DNA from: Alphaproteobacteria bacterium
GTDB taxonomy: Bacteria > Pseudomonadota > Alphaproteobacteria > Rhizobiales > Hyphomicrobiaceae
Length of the DNA stretch: 55,159 nucleotides
Direction: 5' to 3'
NCBI GenBank assembly: GCA_022600345.1
Contig: JAHZKP010000133.1
Span: forward strand, 1 to 55,159
Below are positions 8,079 to 17,500 of the stretch, piece after piece. Below the pieces are notes generated by a model. It was not told the DNA's origin. It did no database searches and saw only the letters and a program-made list of their open reading frames with translations. Position 1 is the stretch's first letter; each line of letters opens with the position of its first letter. Position numbers and translations under genes: made by a program.

Positions 8079-9845
8079 TCAGGCCTCCTCCTCAACCGGT
8101 TCGGAAAAACCGCCCTCGCGAACCATCCGCGCAAACAGTCCACCTTCGGCAACGAGACCAGCGAACGTTCCCCGCTCAACGATCTGCCCCTTGTCCATCA
8201 CCAGGATCTCATCGGCATCCGTAACGGTCGAAAGCCGGTGCGCGATCACGAACGTCGTGCGTCCCGCACGCAAGCCATCGAGCGCCCGCTTGATGTTGGC
8301 TTCGGTCTCGGTGTCGAGCGCACTTGTTGCTTCGTCCAGGATCAGGATCGGCGCGTCCTTCAATATCGCCCGCGCGATGGCCAACCGCTGACGTTCACCG
8401 CCTGATAGCGAGGCCCCCCGCTCACCGATCACGAAGTCATAGCCGCCCGGTTTCGCGGATATGAATTCGTCGGCCTGCGCAAGACGGGCGGCGGCACGCA
8501 CTTGCCCGTCGCTGGCGTCCGGCAGCCCGACGCGAATGTTTTCGGCAATAGACCGGTTGAATAGCCCGGCATCCTGAAACACCACCGCGATGGCATGGCG
8601 CAACGATGTCAGGGTAACTCCGCCAATGTCGCGCCCGTCGATCGTGATGCTGCCCTCATCTGGCGCACGCAGCCGTTGGAGTAGCGCCAGCGTTGTTGTT
8701 TTTCCCGATCCGGTCGGTCCGACAATGGCAATCGTCTGCCCGGCCTTGGCCGTGAACGAGAGCCCGAACACACCCTGGTCGCTGCCCGAGAAACGGAACG
8801 AGACATTGTCGTAGGCAACCAACCCCCGCGGCCGCACCAGCGGGGTCGCATCAGCCGCATCGGTAATGGCGGCGCGCTCATCGACGAGCGCGAAATAGTT
8901 GGCAAGCGCCGGGGCCGCCTGCTGCACGCGAACAAGAAAAGCAGACAGTTGATCGAGCTTGCCGATCAGCAGATTGGCAAGCGCCACGAACGAAACGATC
9001 TCGCCAATCGAGATCTCGCCACGCAACGCCAACACCGAACCGACCGCGAAAATCGCCACCATCGCAATGGTCGCGGCTGCCCGTTGCAGGACCGCCAGAA
9101 TGCCCCACCACGTCAGCACCGGATATTGCGCGTTGAGAAGCTGTTGCGTCATGCCGCGCAACGCATCGGCTTCGGCAGCAAGGCGCGTATAGCTTTGCAC
9201 CACCGTGACGTTGCCGATCACGTCGCCAACCCGCCCGCTGACCCCGTAGCGGTGCTCCTCGGCCTCCATCTGGCCGGCATGCGTCTTGGAGACGACGTAG
9301 AGATTAAGCGCCGTATAGCAGACCGCCAGCACCGCCAGGATCGCGGCCATCCGCCAGTCGAGCCAGATTGCAACGGGAATCAAAAAGATGATCGCCACCA
9401 CCGCCGTCAATTGCTCGCGCAATGCGCCAAGCCACAGCCAGAACAACTCATCCGTGCCGCGCAAGACTGCCCCGACAATGGCCCCCGATCCCCGCTTGGC
9501 ATGATAGCTGAGCGGCAGCGTGATCGCCTGCTCGAAGGCGTCCGACAACGCGTTCAGCCTCGTGCGGTGCGCCAACCGGTCGGCAAACACCGCGACAACG
9601 ACACTGGCCAGAATTCCAAACAGCCCCAGCGCCGCCCACGCCAGGATCAGTTGGCCCGAGGCCTGTCCCTTGGCAACCGAATCAACAACCCAGCCAAACA
9701 GAACCGGTTCACCCAGTTGAACAGCAGCAATGGCAAGACTGGCAAACGCCAACGAGCCAGATAGCCCGCGCTCGCCAGCCAGCATGCCAATCGCCCGGGC
9801 ATAGGTGCGGCCCAGCTTCACGTTGTTGGAGTTGGCCTCGGTCAC
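8079..9845 (-). CDS. ndvA: NdvA/ChvA-like ABC exporter (cyclic beta-glucan type)
   Basis: The 588-residue half-transporter has an N-terminal six-helix ABC exporter domain (about residues 20-320) and a C-terminal ATPase. Walker A GPTGSGKTTT lies near residue 375, the signature is LSGGERQRLAIARA, Walker B is ILILDEATSALD, and the switch His is in IAHRLSTV. The opening (AIGML...EPVLFGWVVDSV) resembles NdvA/ChvA, which export cyclic beta-1,2-glucan to the periplasm in rhizobia and Agrobacterium. Start is GTG at 9845, overlapping the stop of the YfhO-like gene (GTGA), so the two are coupled. No cyclic glucan synthase is in the window, so another lipid or glycan substrate remains possible. Confidence 0.78.
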   Translation of the reverse strand: MTEANSNNVKLGRTYARAIGMLAGERGLSGSLAFASLAIAAVQLGEPVLFGWVVDSVAKGQASGQLILAWAALGLFGILASVVVAVFADRLAHRTRLNALSDAFEQAITLPLSYHAKRGSGAIVGAVLRGTDELFWLWLGALREQLTAVVAIIFLIPVAIWLDWRMAAILAVLAVCYTALNLYVVSKTHAGQMEAEEHRYGVSGRVGDVIGNVTVVQSYTRLAAEADALRGMTQQLLNAQYPVLTWWGILAVLQRAAATIAMVAIFAVGSVLALRGEISIGEIVSFVALANLLIGKLDQLSAFLVRVQQAAPALANYFALVDERAAITDAADATPLVRPRGLVAYDNVSFRFSGSDQGVFGLSFTAKAGQTIAIVGPTGSGKTTTLALLQRLRAPDEGSITIDGRDIGGVTLTSLRHAIAVVFQDAGLFNRSIAENIRVGLPDASDGQVRAAARLAQADEFISAKPGGYDFVIGERGASLSGGERQRLAIARAILKDAPILILDEATSALDTETEANIKRALDGLRAGRTTFVIAHRLSTVTDADEILVMDKGQIVERGTFAGLVAEGGLFARMVREGGFSEPVEEEA

Positions 9846-12226
9846 TTGGGCTCATCCTGGGAAAAGGCGCGCGCCCAGAATGCTTGCAGCGCACCGCTGA
9901 TCGGCGCGAACTTGAAACGAACCGTGTGGCGGCCCGGTGGCACGGCAACGGCCCGGAACAAATAATTTGCCCGCTCAACCTTTGCTGGTTGTCCATCGAC
10001 TTGCGCTACCCACCACGGATGCCAAACGTCGTTCAAGACAACATAGCCGCCCGGACCATCGGCAACGATGACGACCTCCGTGTTTGCATAACTCTCAATA
10101 CGCGCACTCCGCGCTGGGCCGGGAAGACCGGGCGGGTAGGTCGGCCAGATCCGGCCCGATTGTTTTTCATCATGCAATAAGACGCTGCGCTCGAACTTCA
10201 GGCCCGACAGGTGGAACCCCAGCGATAAACCCGAACGCGCGATTTCAGGCCACTTGTCGAAATTATCGCGATACGATTCAGTAGCATATAGAACCCGCGG
10301 CAAGGCACTGGGGTTCTCGTAGATGAAGGCATCCTTGGTGCGTGCGACCAGATTAAGATCGCCGACCTTTAGCTTGGGATCGATTTGTTCGATCTCCACG
10401 CCAGAGGCAACGAAGCGCAACCCCAGCAGGTCGGCCATTGTCGAATTATACGACGGCATGATCTCGGAGAACCGCCGCTGATCGGGCAACCCCGATGAAT
10501 CTCCTGCTCCCGTTGCCTGCTCGTAAATGGCCAGCCGCACGGGATTGTAGCCAAGCGTATTTTCCAGTTCGTGGGTCAGGCTCGCATTCGGCCAGTGAAA
10601 GCCCAGGCCGACCAATTCAACCCGGTCTCGCCGCGTCTTGCTCAGGCCCTCAGCCACCAGCCGATGCAATGTCGCGACGGTTTCGTTTTCGGTGTTGGGT
10701 GACAGAACATCGTAGTGCGCAGTCGGCAATGCGTTTGACGTATTGGGGCCGTTGGTTGTGGCAAGGTCTCCAACCGTGAACGCTGCCAGCAGCCCGGCGG
10801 AGATAACCGGCCGGATCGGCTGCAGCCATCGCGATAGAAAAATTACCCCGCCGGCCCCGGCCATCAGTAGCGCCGACGTGATGAGCGGCCGCGCTGCCAA
10901 TTCAAGCCGGTCGAACGACCATGATAGAACAGCGCCGGTGATGAGGACCGCCACCGCCACGCCTGCGCAGATCAACCAGCCCCGTTGGCCGACCAGGTCC
11001 GTTGCATCGTGTTCCCATGCCCGGTGTGCTGCATAGCCAGCCAGGATCGCCCCCAGAAAACCGATGATGAAAACCGCATCGGCCGGCCGTCTGAACAAAT
11101 CGACCCCAGGCAAAAAGGCGTGAAACGCGGCAAAAACCGGCGTATACCAGCCCAGCGCGTATATGACCGCAACCGCAAGCGCACCGGTAAAGAACCTGAT
11201 CTCGCGGGCAAACAGCCGGCCCGCACACAAGCCCCAGAAAACGAGTAGCGCAGGGATTGCCCCCAGATAGATCACGCCCATGTTCTGGGCGACGAAAAGC
11301 CCGGTGTCTTTCCACGCAAAACTCGGCGGCCCCCAGTAGTCGCGCATGTGGCCCGATGCGCCGAACAGGTCGGGGATCAACCACGTCAGCAACAACGCTG
11401 GATGCAGCGATCCCGCCCCCGCCCCTTCGAACGAAATCTGCGGGCGGTTCGAGGCCTCAGCGACAAGAAGTGTCATCATTAAGGGCAAGGCAATCAGCAA
11501 CACGCCGGCAACGCCGCCTGCAAGCAATGGCAGCAACGAACGCCGAATGCGATCTTCACCGTCCCCGTCAAGCCAATACCAAACGACATATCCAATCAGC
11601 AGATAGGTCCCCAGTAGCCCGACCTGATCGCGGCCTAAAACCATGAACGCCGCAACAACGCCCGCACCCAGCCCGTATCGCCAATTCGACTGCCGCAATG
11701 CCCGGTCCAGCAGGAACAATACGATTGCCAGATAGACCAGGCTCAAGACCTGACCGGTGTGCTGAAGCCGCCACGACATTGCAGCCCCGAACGCGAAGGC
11801 AAGCGCACACAATAGCGCCCCGCCCGGGTGCCATCCCCGGTCCTTGAACCACGCGATCAGTGCCAGGCCGCCCGCAGCAATCGCAACTAATACGGTTGCG
11901 TCGACCGCCCACAGGCTTGGCGCACGGGTAAACAAGGCGAGCAGCAGAAACGGTGGCGAAAAGATCAGCGACTGCGGATCGGCGACCTGCGGATAGCCCG
12001 AAAACGCGTATGGGTTCCAGAATGGGCTATCTCCACGCGCCAATGAACCGGCAAGAAACTGCGCCTGCGGCTGGAAGTGGGCCTTCGCATCCCACGGAAT
12101 AGTCACCTGTCCCGACAGCCACGGCCAGGCCAATAGCAGCCATCCCCCCAAAAAGGAGATTGCTGCCGCAGCCCAGATGGCATCTGCGCGGCTGATCAGG
12201 TCGTCTTCATCGTAGTGGGCGGCCAC
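9842..12226 (-). CDS. YfhO-like polytopic membrane protein
   Basis: The 794-residue protein has a dozen or more hydrophobic helices over residues 1-480, then a large soluble C-terminal domain. It resembles YfhO/GT-C-like membrane proteins: an early lumenal acidic loop (IPWDAKAHFQPQAQFLAGSL), then FWNPYAFSGYPQVADPQS, a common YfhO motif, and a C-terminal beta domain ending VAVPPGRHTVRFKFAP. YfhO members are thought to glycosylate lipoteichoic acid or export glycans. Start: GTG at 12226 with AGGAG six bases upstream, in preference to a longer in-frame start at 12292. It overlaps ndvA by four bases, suggesting a shared glycan task. Confidence 0.75.
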   Translation of the reverse strand: MAAHYDEDDLISRADAIWAAAAISFLGGWLLLAWPWLSGQVTIPWDAKAHFQPQAQFLAGSLARGDSPFWNPYAFSGYPQVADPQSLIFSPPFLLLALFTRAPSLWAVDATVLVAIAAGGLALIAWFKDRGWHPGGALLCALAFAFGAAMSWRLQHTGQVLSLVYLAIVLFLLDRALRQSNWRYGLGAGVVAAFMVLGRDQVGLLGTYLLIGYVVWYWLDGDGEDRIRRSLLPLLAGGVAGVLLIALPLMMTLLVAEASNRPQISFEGAGAGSLHPALLLTWLIPDLFGASGHMRDYWGPPSFAWKDTGLFVAQNMGVIYLGAIPALLVFWGLCAGRLFAREIRFFTGALAVAVIYALGWYTPVFAAFHAFLPGVDLFRRPADAVFIIGFLGAILAGYAAHRAWEHDATDLVGQRGWLICAGVAVAVLITGAVLSWSFDRLELAARPLITSALLMAGAGGVIFLSRWLQPIRPVISAGLLAAFTVGDLATTNGPNTSNALPTAHYDVLSPNTENETVATLHRLVAEGLSKTRRDRVELVGLGFHWPNASLTHELENTLGYNPVRLAIYEQATGAGDSSGLPDQRRFSEIMPSYNSTMADLLGLRFVASGVEIEQIDPKLKVGDLNLVARTKDAFIYENPSALPRVLYATESYRDNFDKWPEIARSGLSLGFHLSGLKFERSVLLHDEKQSGRIWPTYPPGLPGPARSARIESYANTEVVIVADGPGGYVVLNDVWHPWWVAQVDGQPAKVERANYLFRAVAVPPGRHTVRFKFAPISGALQAFWARAFSQDEPK

Positions 12227-12458
12227 ACATATCTCCTGGCGCCAAAATCGGTGTCCCTGATAGCACTTAGCAGCCTGTTCCGCACGCTGCACATCGCCGC
12301 GTATGCAACTCGATTAGGCAATATCCCGCTTTATCACTGCAACACGGCTTGATTAGCTGGCTTCGCACTGCAATAGGGATGCAAGAGCAACGCACAGCGG
12401 CCGCGCTTAGATTGTGGCGCGCACCGCCGAACCGACAGAACCAAGGAGCCACAAGCCC

Positions 12459-13958
12459 ATGTTCGCCAAACCGCGCGCCGACCTGCAGCCCAACACGGCC
12501 GACTTCGAACGCTTCGCCCAGGTCAAGCCGACCGGCTTTCGCGAGTATGACGCACGCTGGCTGTTTCCCGAAGAAATCAACCTGATGGGGCTTAACGCGG
12601 TCGGCATGGGGCTGGCCAAGTTGTTCGAAAACCGTGGCATCAAGAAGCGCATCGTTGTCGGCCACGACTACCGGTCCTATTCGGGCGAAGTGAAGCAGGC
12701 TCTGATCACCGGCCTGCTGGCGGGCGGCTGCGAAGTCCACGACATCGGCCTGGCGCTGTCGCCGATGGCCTACTACGCCCAGTTCGATCTCGATGTCGAA
12801 GGCGTCGCCATGGTTACCGCCAGCCACAACGACAACGGCTGGACCGGCATCAAAATGGGCATCGGCCGTCCGCTGACGCTTGGCCCTGACGAAATGAGCG
12901 AACTGAAACAGATCGTCCTGGAAGCCGAGTACGAAGCCCCAGGCGGCGGCAAATATATCTTCGTGCCCGACATGGCCGAGCGCTATCTCTCCATGCTCTC
13001 AGACCGTCCTAAGATTTCGCGCCCGCTCAAGGTCGTGGCAGCGTGTGGCAATGGAACCGCCGGCGTATTCGCTCCCCGCGTCCTGGAAGCCATCGGTTGC
13101 GAAGTCATCCCGCTGGACGTCGAACTCGACTACACATTTCCGCGCTACAACCCAAACCCCGAAGACCTGAAGATGCTGCACGCCATCGCCGATGCGGTAA
13201 AGGAGCACGGCGCCGACGTCGGCTTGGGCTTCGATGGCGACGGCGACCGCTGCGGTGTTGTCGACAACACCGGCGATGAGATCTTCGCCGACAAGGTTGG
13301 CGTCATGCTCGCCCGCGATATTTCCGCCCTGCATGAGAACGCCAAGTTCGTCGTCGACGTGAAGTCGACCGGTCTGTTCGATACTGATCCCGTTCTGATC
13401 GAGAACGGCGCGACAACGACGTATTGGAAAACCGGCCACTCCTACATCAAGCGCTTCAGCCATGAGACCGGCGCGCTTGTCGGCTTCGAGAAGTCCGGCC
13501 ACTTCTTCTTCAACCCGCCATTGGGCCGCGGTTACGATGACGGTATCGTTGCAGCCCTTGCCATTTGCGACATGCTCGACCGCAACCCGGGTAAGTCGAT
13601 GGCGGACTTGAAGGAAGCGCTGCCCAAGACCTACCAGTCGCCGACCATGTCACCCAAATGCGGTGACGAAGTAAAATACGGCGTCGTCGACCGCATCATT
13701 GAAACTTACAAGAAGCGCGCCGAAGCAGGCGAACAGATCGCCGGCCAGAAGGTCCGCGAACTCATCACCGTCAACGGCGTCCGCGTCGTCCTTGAAGACG
13801 GCACCTGGGGGCTGGTCCGCGCCTCATCCAACAAACCCGAACTGGTCATCGTCGTCGAAAGCCCAACGTCGGAAGAAAACATGCGCGCCATCTTCGCCGA
13901 CATCGATGGGCTGTTGTCGCAGCAGCCCGAAGTCGGCGAGTACAATCAGAAGATTTGA
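12459..13958 (+). CDS. Phosphomannomutase/phosphoglucomutase
   Basis: The 499-residue enzyme of the alpha-D-phosphohexomutase family interconverts hexose 1- and 6-phosphates, supplying GDP-mannose or UDP-glucose for surface polysaccharides. In order: an N-terminal GFREYDARW substrate loop, the phosphoserine loop VTASHNDNGWTGIKMG, the Mg-binding loop GFDGDGDRCG, the sugar-specificity loop GFEKSGHFFF (usual form GExSGH), and a C-terminal phosphate-binding VRASSNKPELVIVVES. ATG at 12459 has AAGGAG ten bases upstream; an upstream GTG at 12414 is less likely. It is divergent from the YfhO-ndvA operon and fits that glycan context. It resembles ManB/NoeK-type mutases of rhizobia. Confidence 0.9.
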   Translation: MFAKPRADLQPNTADFERFAQVKPTGFREYDARWLFPEEINLMGLNAVGMGLAKLFENRGIKKRIVVGHDYRSYSGEVKQALITGLLAGGCEVHDIGLALSPMAYYAQFDLDVEGVAMVTASHNDNGWTGIKMGIGRPLTLGPDEMSELKQIVLEAEYEAPGGGKYIFVPDMAERYLSMLSDRPKISRPLKVVAACGNGTAGVFAPRVLEAIGCEVIPLDVELDYTFPRYNPNPEDLKMLHAIADAVKEHGADVGLGFDGDGDRCGVVDNTGDEIFADKVGVMLARDISALHENAKFVVDVKSTGLFDTDPVLIENGATTTYWKTGHSYIKRFSHETGALVGFEKSGHFFFNPPLGRGYDDGIVAALAICDMLDRNPGKSMADLKEALPKTYQSPTMSPKCGDEVKYGVVDRIIETYKKRAEAGEQIAGQKVRELITVNGVRVVLEDGTWGLVRASSNKPELVIVVESPTSEENMRAIFADIDGLLSQQPEVGEYNQKI

Positions 13959-14092
13959 GGGGTGAACGCTCTGAGTTGATGTCCGGCACAATTGCCGATT
14001 AGTAGCCGTTGCAGGTTCCTTGGTGTCCAACCAGGGAACTTGGCGGGCTGGGCTGGGAAAATCAGCGGTTCGGCGCAAGCCTTGAAACGTTG

Positions 14093-15958
14093 CTACAGCC
14101 CCCAGCGCACGCGCTCCATGAAACTAGGTTGCAGCTGTTCGACCACCTCAAGCACTTCAGCATTTCCCGGGTCGAGTTTCAGTGCGGCCTTCAAGTCTGC
14201 CAGGGCGCCCTCCCTGTCGCCCAACAAGAACGCTTTTACAGTACCGCGCACACCATATGGAAACGGATTATTCGGTTCTAACGAGACCGCTTTGTCGGCG
14301 TCCTGCAATGCCCCATTTGCATCGCCAAGATCCCGCTTGGTTGTAGCTCGCCAGCAGTAAGCCTCGCAAAATTCCGGTGCAAGGGCAATCGCGCGGTCAA
14401 ATTCTCTCAGTGTCCTGCTCAACTCCTCGCGGGAGTAATGAATTATGCCGCGCAAATAGAACGCCTGGAAACAATTGGGGTCCAGTTCGATTGCGAAATT
14501 GACGTCGGATTCAGCATTTCTTATGTCGCCGTGACCATATCTCAGAGTGGCCCGCGACACATAAGCAATGGCAGAATTTGGATTCAGGTCTATGGCCTCA
14601 TTGTAGTCGGACCGAGCCTTTTCGATCGCTCCCTGTTCTTCATACAGCTTACCGCGGAGGCACAGGGCATCTGCGTCCGGATAACATTCGATGGATGCGT
14701 TGATGTCTTCCAGGGCGTGCCGCAATCGGCCCAACGTGGCACGGAGTTCCGCTCGAGTGCGATACGCAGCGGCGTCTTTTGAATTCAGGCTTACTGCTTT
14801 GTCGAGGCTCACCAGCGCCGCTTCTGGTTTTCCGGAAACGGCAAGAAGGTTTGCACGCATTACATGAACGATGCTGTACCTGGGCTCGATCGCAAGTGCC
14901 TGATTGAGATCCTTTTCGGCCTTTAGCAAATCCCCCTGACGCGCATAGCACATTCCGCGGGTGGCAAGTGTCGCGGCTTGGAATCGAACTGAATAGACCT
15001 TTTTACTTTTTATTTTTGCAGCCTGGTTCAGTTCGGAAATTGCCTGATCCAGCTTCAGTTTCCTCAAAAACTGCATTGCCTTTAAGAGATGGTAGTATTC
15101 CTTGGCCCCTTCTTCGCAATGATCCGATTCGATAGCAGCATCGATTTCAAGGGTTCGGCCTTTGAGGGCGTCATCGGCGATCAGACCGAGTTTCGCCTCA
15201 CAGTTATCGGGATCAAGCCTAAGCGCTTTGTCCATATCCTCCCGATGGCCCTCGACATCGTAGATTTCAAATTTGCAGCTCCCGCGACGGACCAGGGCGT
15301 CGACATAGTTTGGGTCAACTTTAATTGCCTTACTATATGAAGCGATCGCGGCCTCAAATTTTAATTCTGTTTCGTGACGTTCTCCTTTTTCTTTGGCGAC
15401 ACGCGCTGCTTCGACCGGACCACTCTGGATTGAGGCCTTTTCACGTTCGGCTGGAACGTCCTTGGCAGCATTTTGTTGCAGGCTTGATGCCGCAGCCTTT
15501 GGGCTCCCCGCCAGGTAAGCAACAAGCTTTTCCATGTCGGCATGGAAGGAGGTGTGCCGGATTTCCAGACCGTGCCGGAAAGACAACGGTTTCAATGCCT
15601 CTGGAAGGTCGCTCGGTGGAGGCATCGTGGCCCCATCAAACAGCAGCGGAATAACGGGGATGCCCCGCTTTAGAGCGGCCTGGATTTCGATGTGCACGAA
15701 GTCGTTAGGATTGATAAGCCGCTGATTGCCCGAGTCGTCTCGTGCCGCAAGCCAATTGGGCCCAATCACAACGAGCAGCGTGTCACACTTTGCAACCTCG
15801 TCCTGCAGGATCTGAACGAAATCGTAGCCCAGCGGAATGGCGTCAACATCCATGAACAGGCGGTCTTTGCCAAGCTCGCTCGCCAGCCGGTCGTGCACGC
15901 GGCCGGCAAAACCCGAGCTGTCGTCGCGTCTGTATGAAATGAATACCTTGCTGGTCAT
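14093..15958 (-). CDS. TIR domain-TPR repeat protein
   Basis: The 621-residue protein has an N-terminal TIR domain (about residues 3-140): KVFISYRRDDSSGFAGRVHD, then DRLFMDVDAIPLGYDF, CDTLLVVIGPNWL, and the helix with the putative NADase glutamate (E91 in VHIEIQAALKRGIPVIPLL). A linker at about 150-190 leads to roughly ten tetratricopeptide repeats to the C-terminus, including repeats with ALRLDPDN- and EAIDLNPNSAIAY-type spacing. Bacterial TIR proteins often cleave NAD or make cyclic ADP-ribose signals in antiphage defence; TPRs would mediate partner recognition or assembly. No partner gene is coupled to it. It looks AT-richer than its neighbours, and a repeat resembling an IS end lies near its start. 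Defence is inference. Confidence 0.85.
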   Translation of the reverse strand: MTSKVFISYRRDDSSGFAGRVHDRLASELGKDRLFMDVDAIPLGYDFVQILQDEVAKCDTLLVVIGPNWLAARDDSGNQRLINPNDFVHIEIQAALKRGIPVIPLLFDGATMPPPSDLPEALKPLSFRHGLEIRHTSFHADMEKLVAYLAGSPKAAASSLQQNAAKDVPAEREKASIQSGPVEAARVAKEKGERHETELKFEAAIASYSKAIKVDPNYVDALVRRGSCKFEIYDVEGHREDMDKALRLDPDNCEAKLGLIADDALKGRTLEIDAAIESDHCEEGAKEYYHLLKAMQFLRKLKLDQAISELNQAAKIKSKKVYSVRFQAATLATRGMCYARQGDLLKAEKDLNQALAIEPRYSIVHVMRANLLAVSGKPEAALVSLDKAVSLNSKDAAAYRTRAELRATLGRLRHALEDINASIECYPDADALCLRGKLYEEQGAIEKARSDYNEAIDLNPNSAIAYVSRATLRYGHGDIRNAESDVNFAIELDPNCFQAFYLRGIIHYSREELSRTLREFDRAIALAPEFCEAYCWRATTKRDLGDANGALQDADKAVSLEPNNPFPYGVRGTVKAFLLGDREGALADLKAALKLDPGNAEVLEVVEQLQPSFMERVRWGL

Positions 15959-16370
15959 GTGTCATCCCACAAGTCGACTTTGGAGGCCCGCCAGATCGAG
16001 TATAGCTACAGCCCTGTTCCTAAATCCACTGTGAGTTGGCGGTGGCCGCCAATCCCCGCTGATCCAGGTATCTGCCGCACGTCCACCGCGCTTACGGACC
16101 AAAGCAGCAATCAACCCTCAGAAATGGCCCAGAAGACGAAACTATTGTCCCGCTCATTCGTATCCATCTTAACAGCCCGACCCAACGTGAACACACTCGT
16201 TCAGGACCCGACATTTGCCGCTGGTGCCAAGTGGAGCAATTTCCGGGAATCGAGGACGCAGACAAGGAAGGAAGTTAGGGTGCCGCTCCAGCCTGGCAGG
16301 CTGTTGAAAAACTCAGCGAGGTCGCGATGCGGACCGAAAAAGCAATGCTCGAATAGGAAAGGATGAACTG
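15959..16370. other. Intergenic region with IS-end-like repeat
   Basis: This 412-base stretch separates the divergent TIR-TPR gene and the 16371 gene. It should hold both promoters. A plus-strand open frame fills most of it but has no protein-like features and runs through the 16296-16314 repeat. Nothing else was recognised. Confidence 0.4.
16296..16314. repeat. 19-bp IS-end-like repeat, copy B
   Basis: Exact inverted copy of positions 201-219 (gcaggctgttgaaaaactc in this orientation). It lies 57 bases before the next gene and about 340 bases from the TIR-TPR start codon. It may be a solo end left by an insertion sequence, or by chance the outer end of a larger rearranged segment. Confidence 0.5.
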
Positions 16371-16904
16371 ATGGCAATCCTCCCAAACTCAATGCTATTG
16401 AGCGCCGCCGCAAGTTTCGTTTTGTGCGCACAGGCATTCTTGCAACCCGCCGCCGCTCAGTTGATCGAAGGACACGAGACGCAAGAAAACATCGTCGCCC
16501 AAACCCCACTGAGCGAACTACGGGAAAAAATGCGTGGGTTCGTGAAGTCCTTCTATCTCTCCGGCAACGATCTATCCCGCGACGAGCTACGAGAAATATA
16601 CGCGCGCAAGGTGGACTATTTCGGAGGCAAACAGGTCGGCCTCAACAAACTCGTGCGCGATAAGCTCAGCTACTTCCGGCGATGGCCGAACAGGTCATAC
16701 ACGCTCGACGATGAAACCCTTGCAATTTGGAAGGTCGACGACAAGCAGTTGGTGGGTGTTTGGTTCGAATACGACTTCGAAGTTTATGGCGCCCGGCGGC
16801 GCTCAACCGGACGCGGCGAATCCTTGCTGATCGTCGACTTTTCAGTGCCCGGAGGTCGGATTGTCCGCGAGCAAGGCAAAGTCATCCGCCGAGGTCGGCG
16901 TTGA
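16371..16904 (+). CDS. Secreted NTF2-like protein
   Basis: The 177-residue product starts with a signal peptide (MAILPNSMLLSAAASFVLCA...PAAAQ, cleavage near residue 30). The mature part resembles the NTF2-like calcium-binding/SnoaL fold: a helix ending in FYLSGNDLSRDELREIYARKVDYFGGKQV, then KLSYFRRWPNRSYTL, and a curved sheet ending VREQGKVIRR. Domains of this type are often fused to caspase-like or Sel1 proteins in alphaproteobacteria. The ATG at 16371 has AAGGA seven bases upstream. Periplasmic; function unknown. It is divergent from the TIR-TPR gene, with no sign of coupling. Confidence 0.65.
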   Translation: MAILPNSMLLSAAASFVLCAQAFLQPAAAQLIEGHETQENIVAQTPLSELREKMRGFVKSFYLSGNDLSRDELREIYARKVDYFGGKQVGLNKLVRDKLSYFRRWPNRSYTLDDETLAIWKVDDKQLVGVWFEYDFEVYGARRRSTGRGESLLIVDFSVPGGRIVREQGKVIRRGRR

Positions 16905-16990
16905 GCGGCTGACATCGCCGACGTCGATGGCATTCCTGGTATCGACGTATGAGCGATTGATTTGCGTCTGACAGGCTCGGCGCCGAGGCA

Positions 16991-17500
16991 TCAGCCGCGC
17001 GCAAAGGTTTCCCTGGGCGTGCTCGAATAGTAGTAATCGTCATCAATATTCCGTTTGTTGGCCTGGGCGTAGTCCTCGATCCATTGCCAAAGTTCCGGAT
17101 AGATGACCATCCTCATGTTGCCGGCTTTCCGGGTCTTGATCTCGATTGCATTGAACAGGAACCAATGTCGCTCAGTCACCGAAATGTCGCTGTAGGGAAT
17201 GAACAGGGGTTGGTGAAAGACTGACCACGGCGGCAGCAGTTTGACGTGCACGCCGCTCCGGCTGACACCGACGGTGACGATGCCGCCGTAATTGTTGTGC
17301 GCAAACCCATCGCCGTGCACGATGACCCGCTGCATATATTTGGTTTTGACAGGGGTCTCGCGCACCTGGCCGTAGTGTTCGGCAAATGGGTGCCAGCGTA
17401 GCAAGGCAACGCGGTACCAGATGAAGGCCATGATTCCAGCCACGAGCGCCAACCCAAACGCGTGCCTGATGACAAAATTGATGATTTCGATGGCAGTCAT
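16991..17500 (-). CDS. Membrane-anchored conserved protein
   Basis: The 169-residue protein has one N-terminal transmembrane helix (about residues 12-32, FGLALVAGIMAFIWYRVALL) and a cytoplasmic-type beta-rich domain, with strands at GIVTVGVSRSGVHVKLLPPW and FLFNAIEIKTRKAGNMRMVI. The shape resembles small PH-like domains tethered to the membrane. No known family was recognised with certainty. The C-terminus is acidic and tyrosine-rich (DDDYYYSSTPRE). Confidence 0.6.
   Translation of the reverse strand: MTAIEIINFVIRHAFGLALVAGIMAFIWYRVALLRWHPFAEHYGQVRETPVKTKYMQRVIVHGDGFAHNNYGGIVTVGVSRSGVHVKLLPPWSVFHQPLFIPYSDISVTERHWFLFNAIEIKTRKAGNMRMVIYPELWQWIEDYAQANKRNIDDDYYYSSTPRETFARG

Noticed and set aside
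8949-9764. Plus-strand open frame of 271 codons
   Set aside because: Antisense to the NdvA-like exporter; His/Gln/Arg-rich as expected for a shadow frame.
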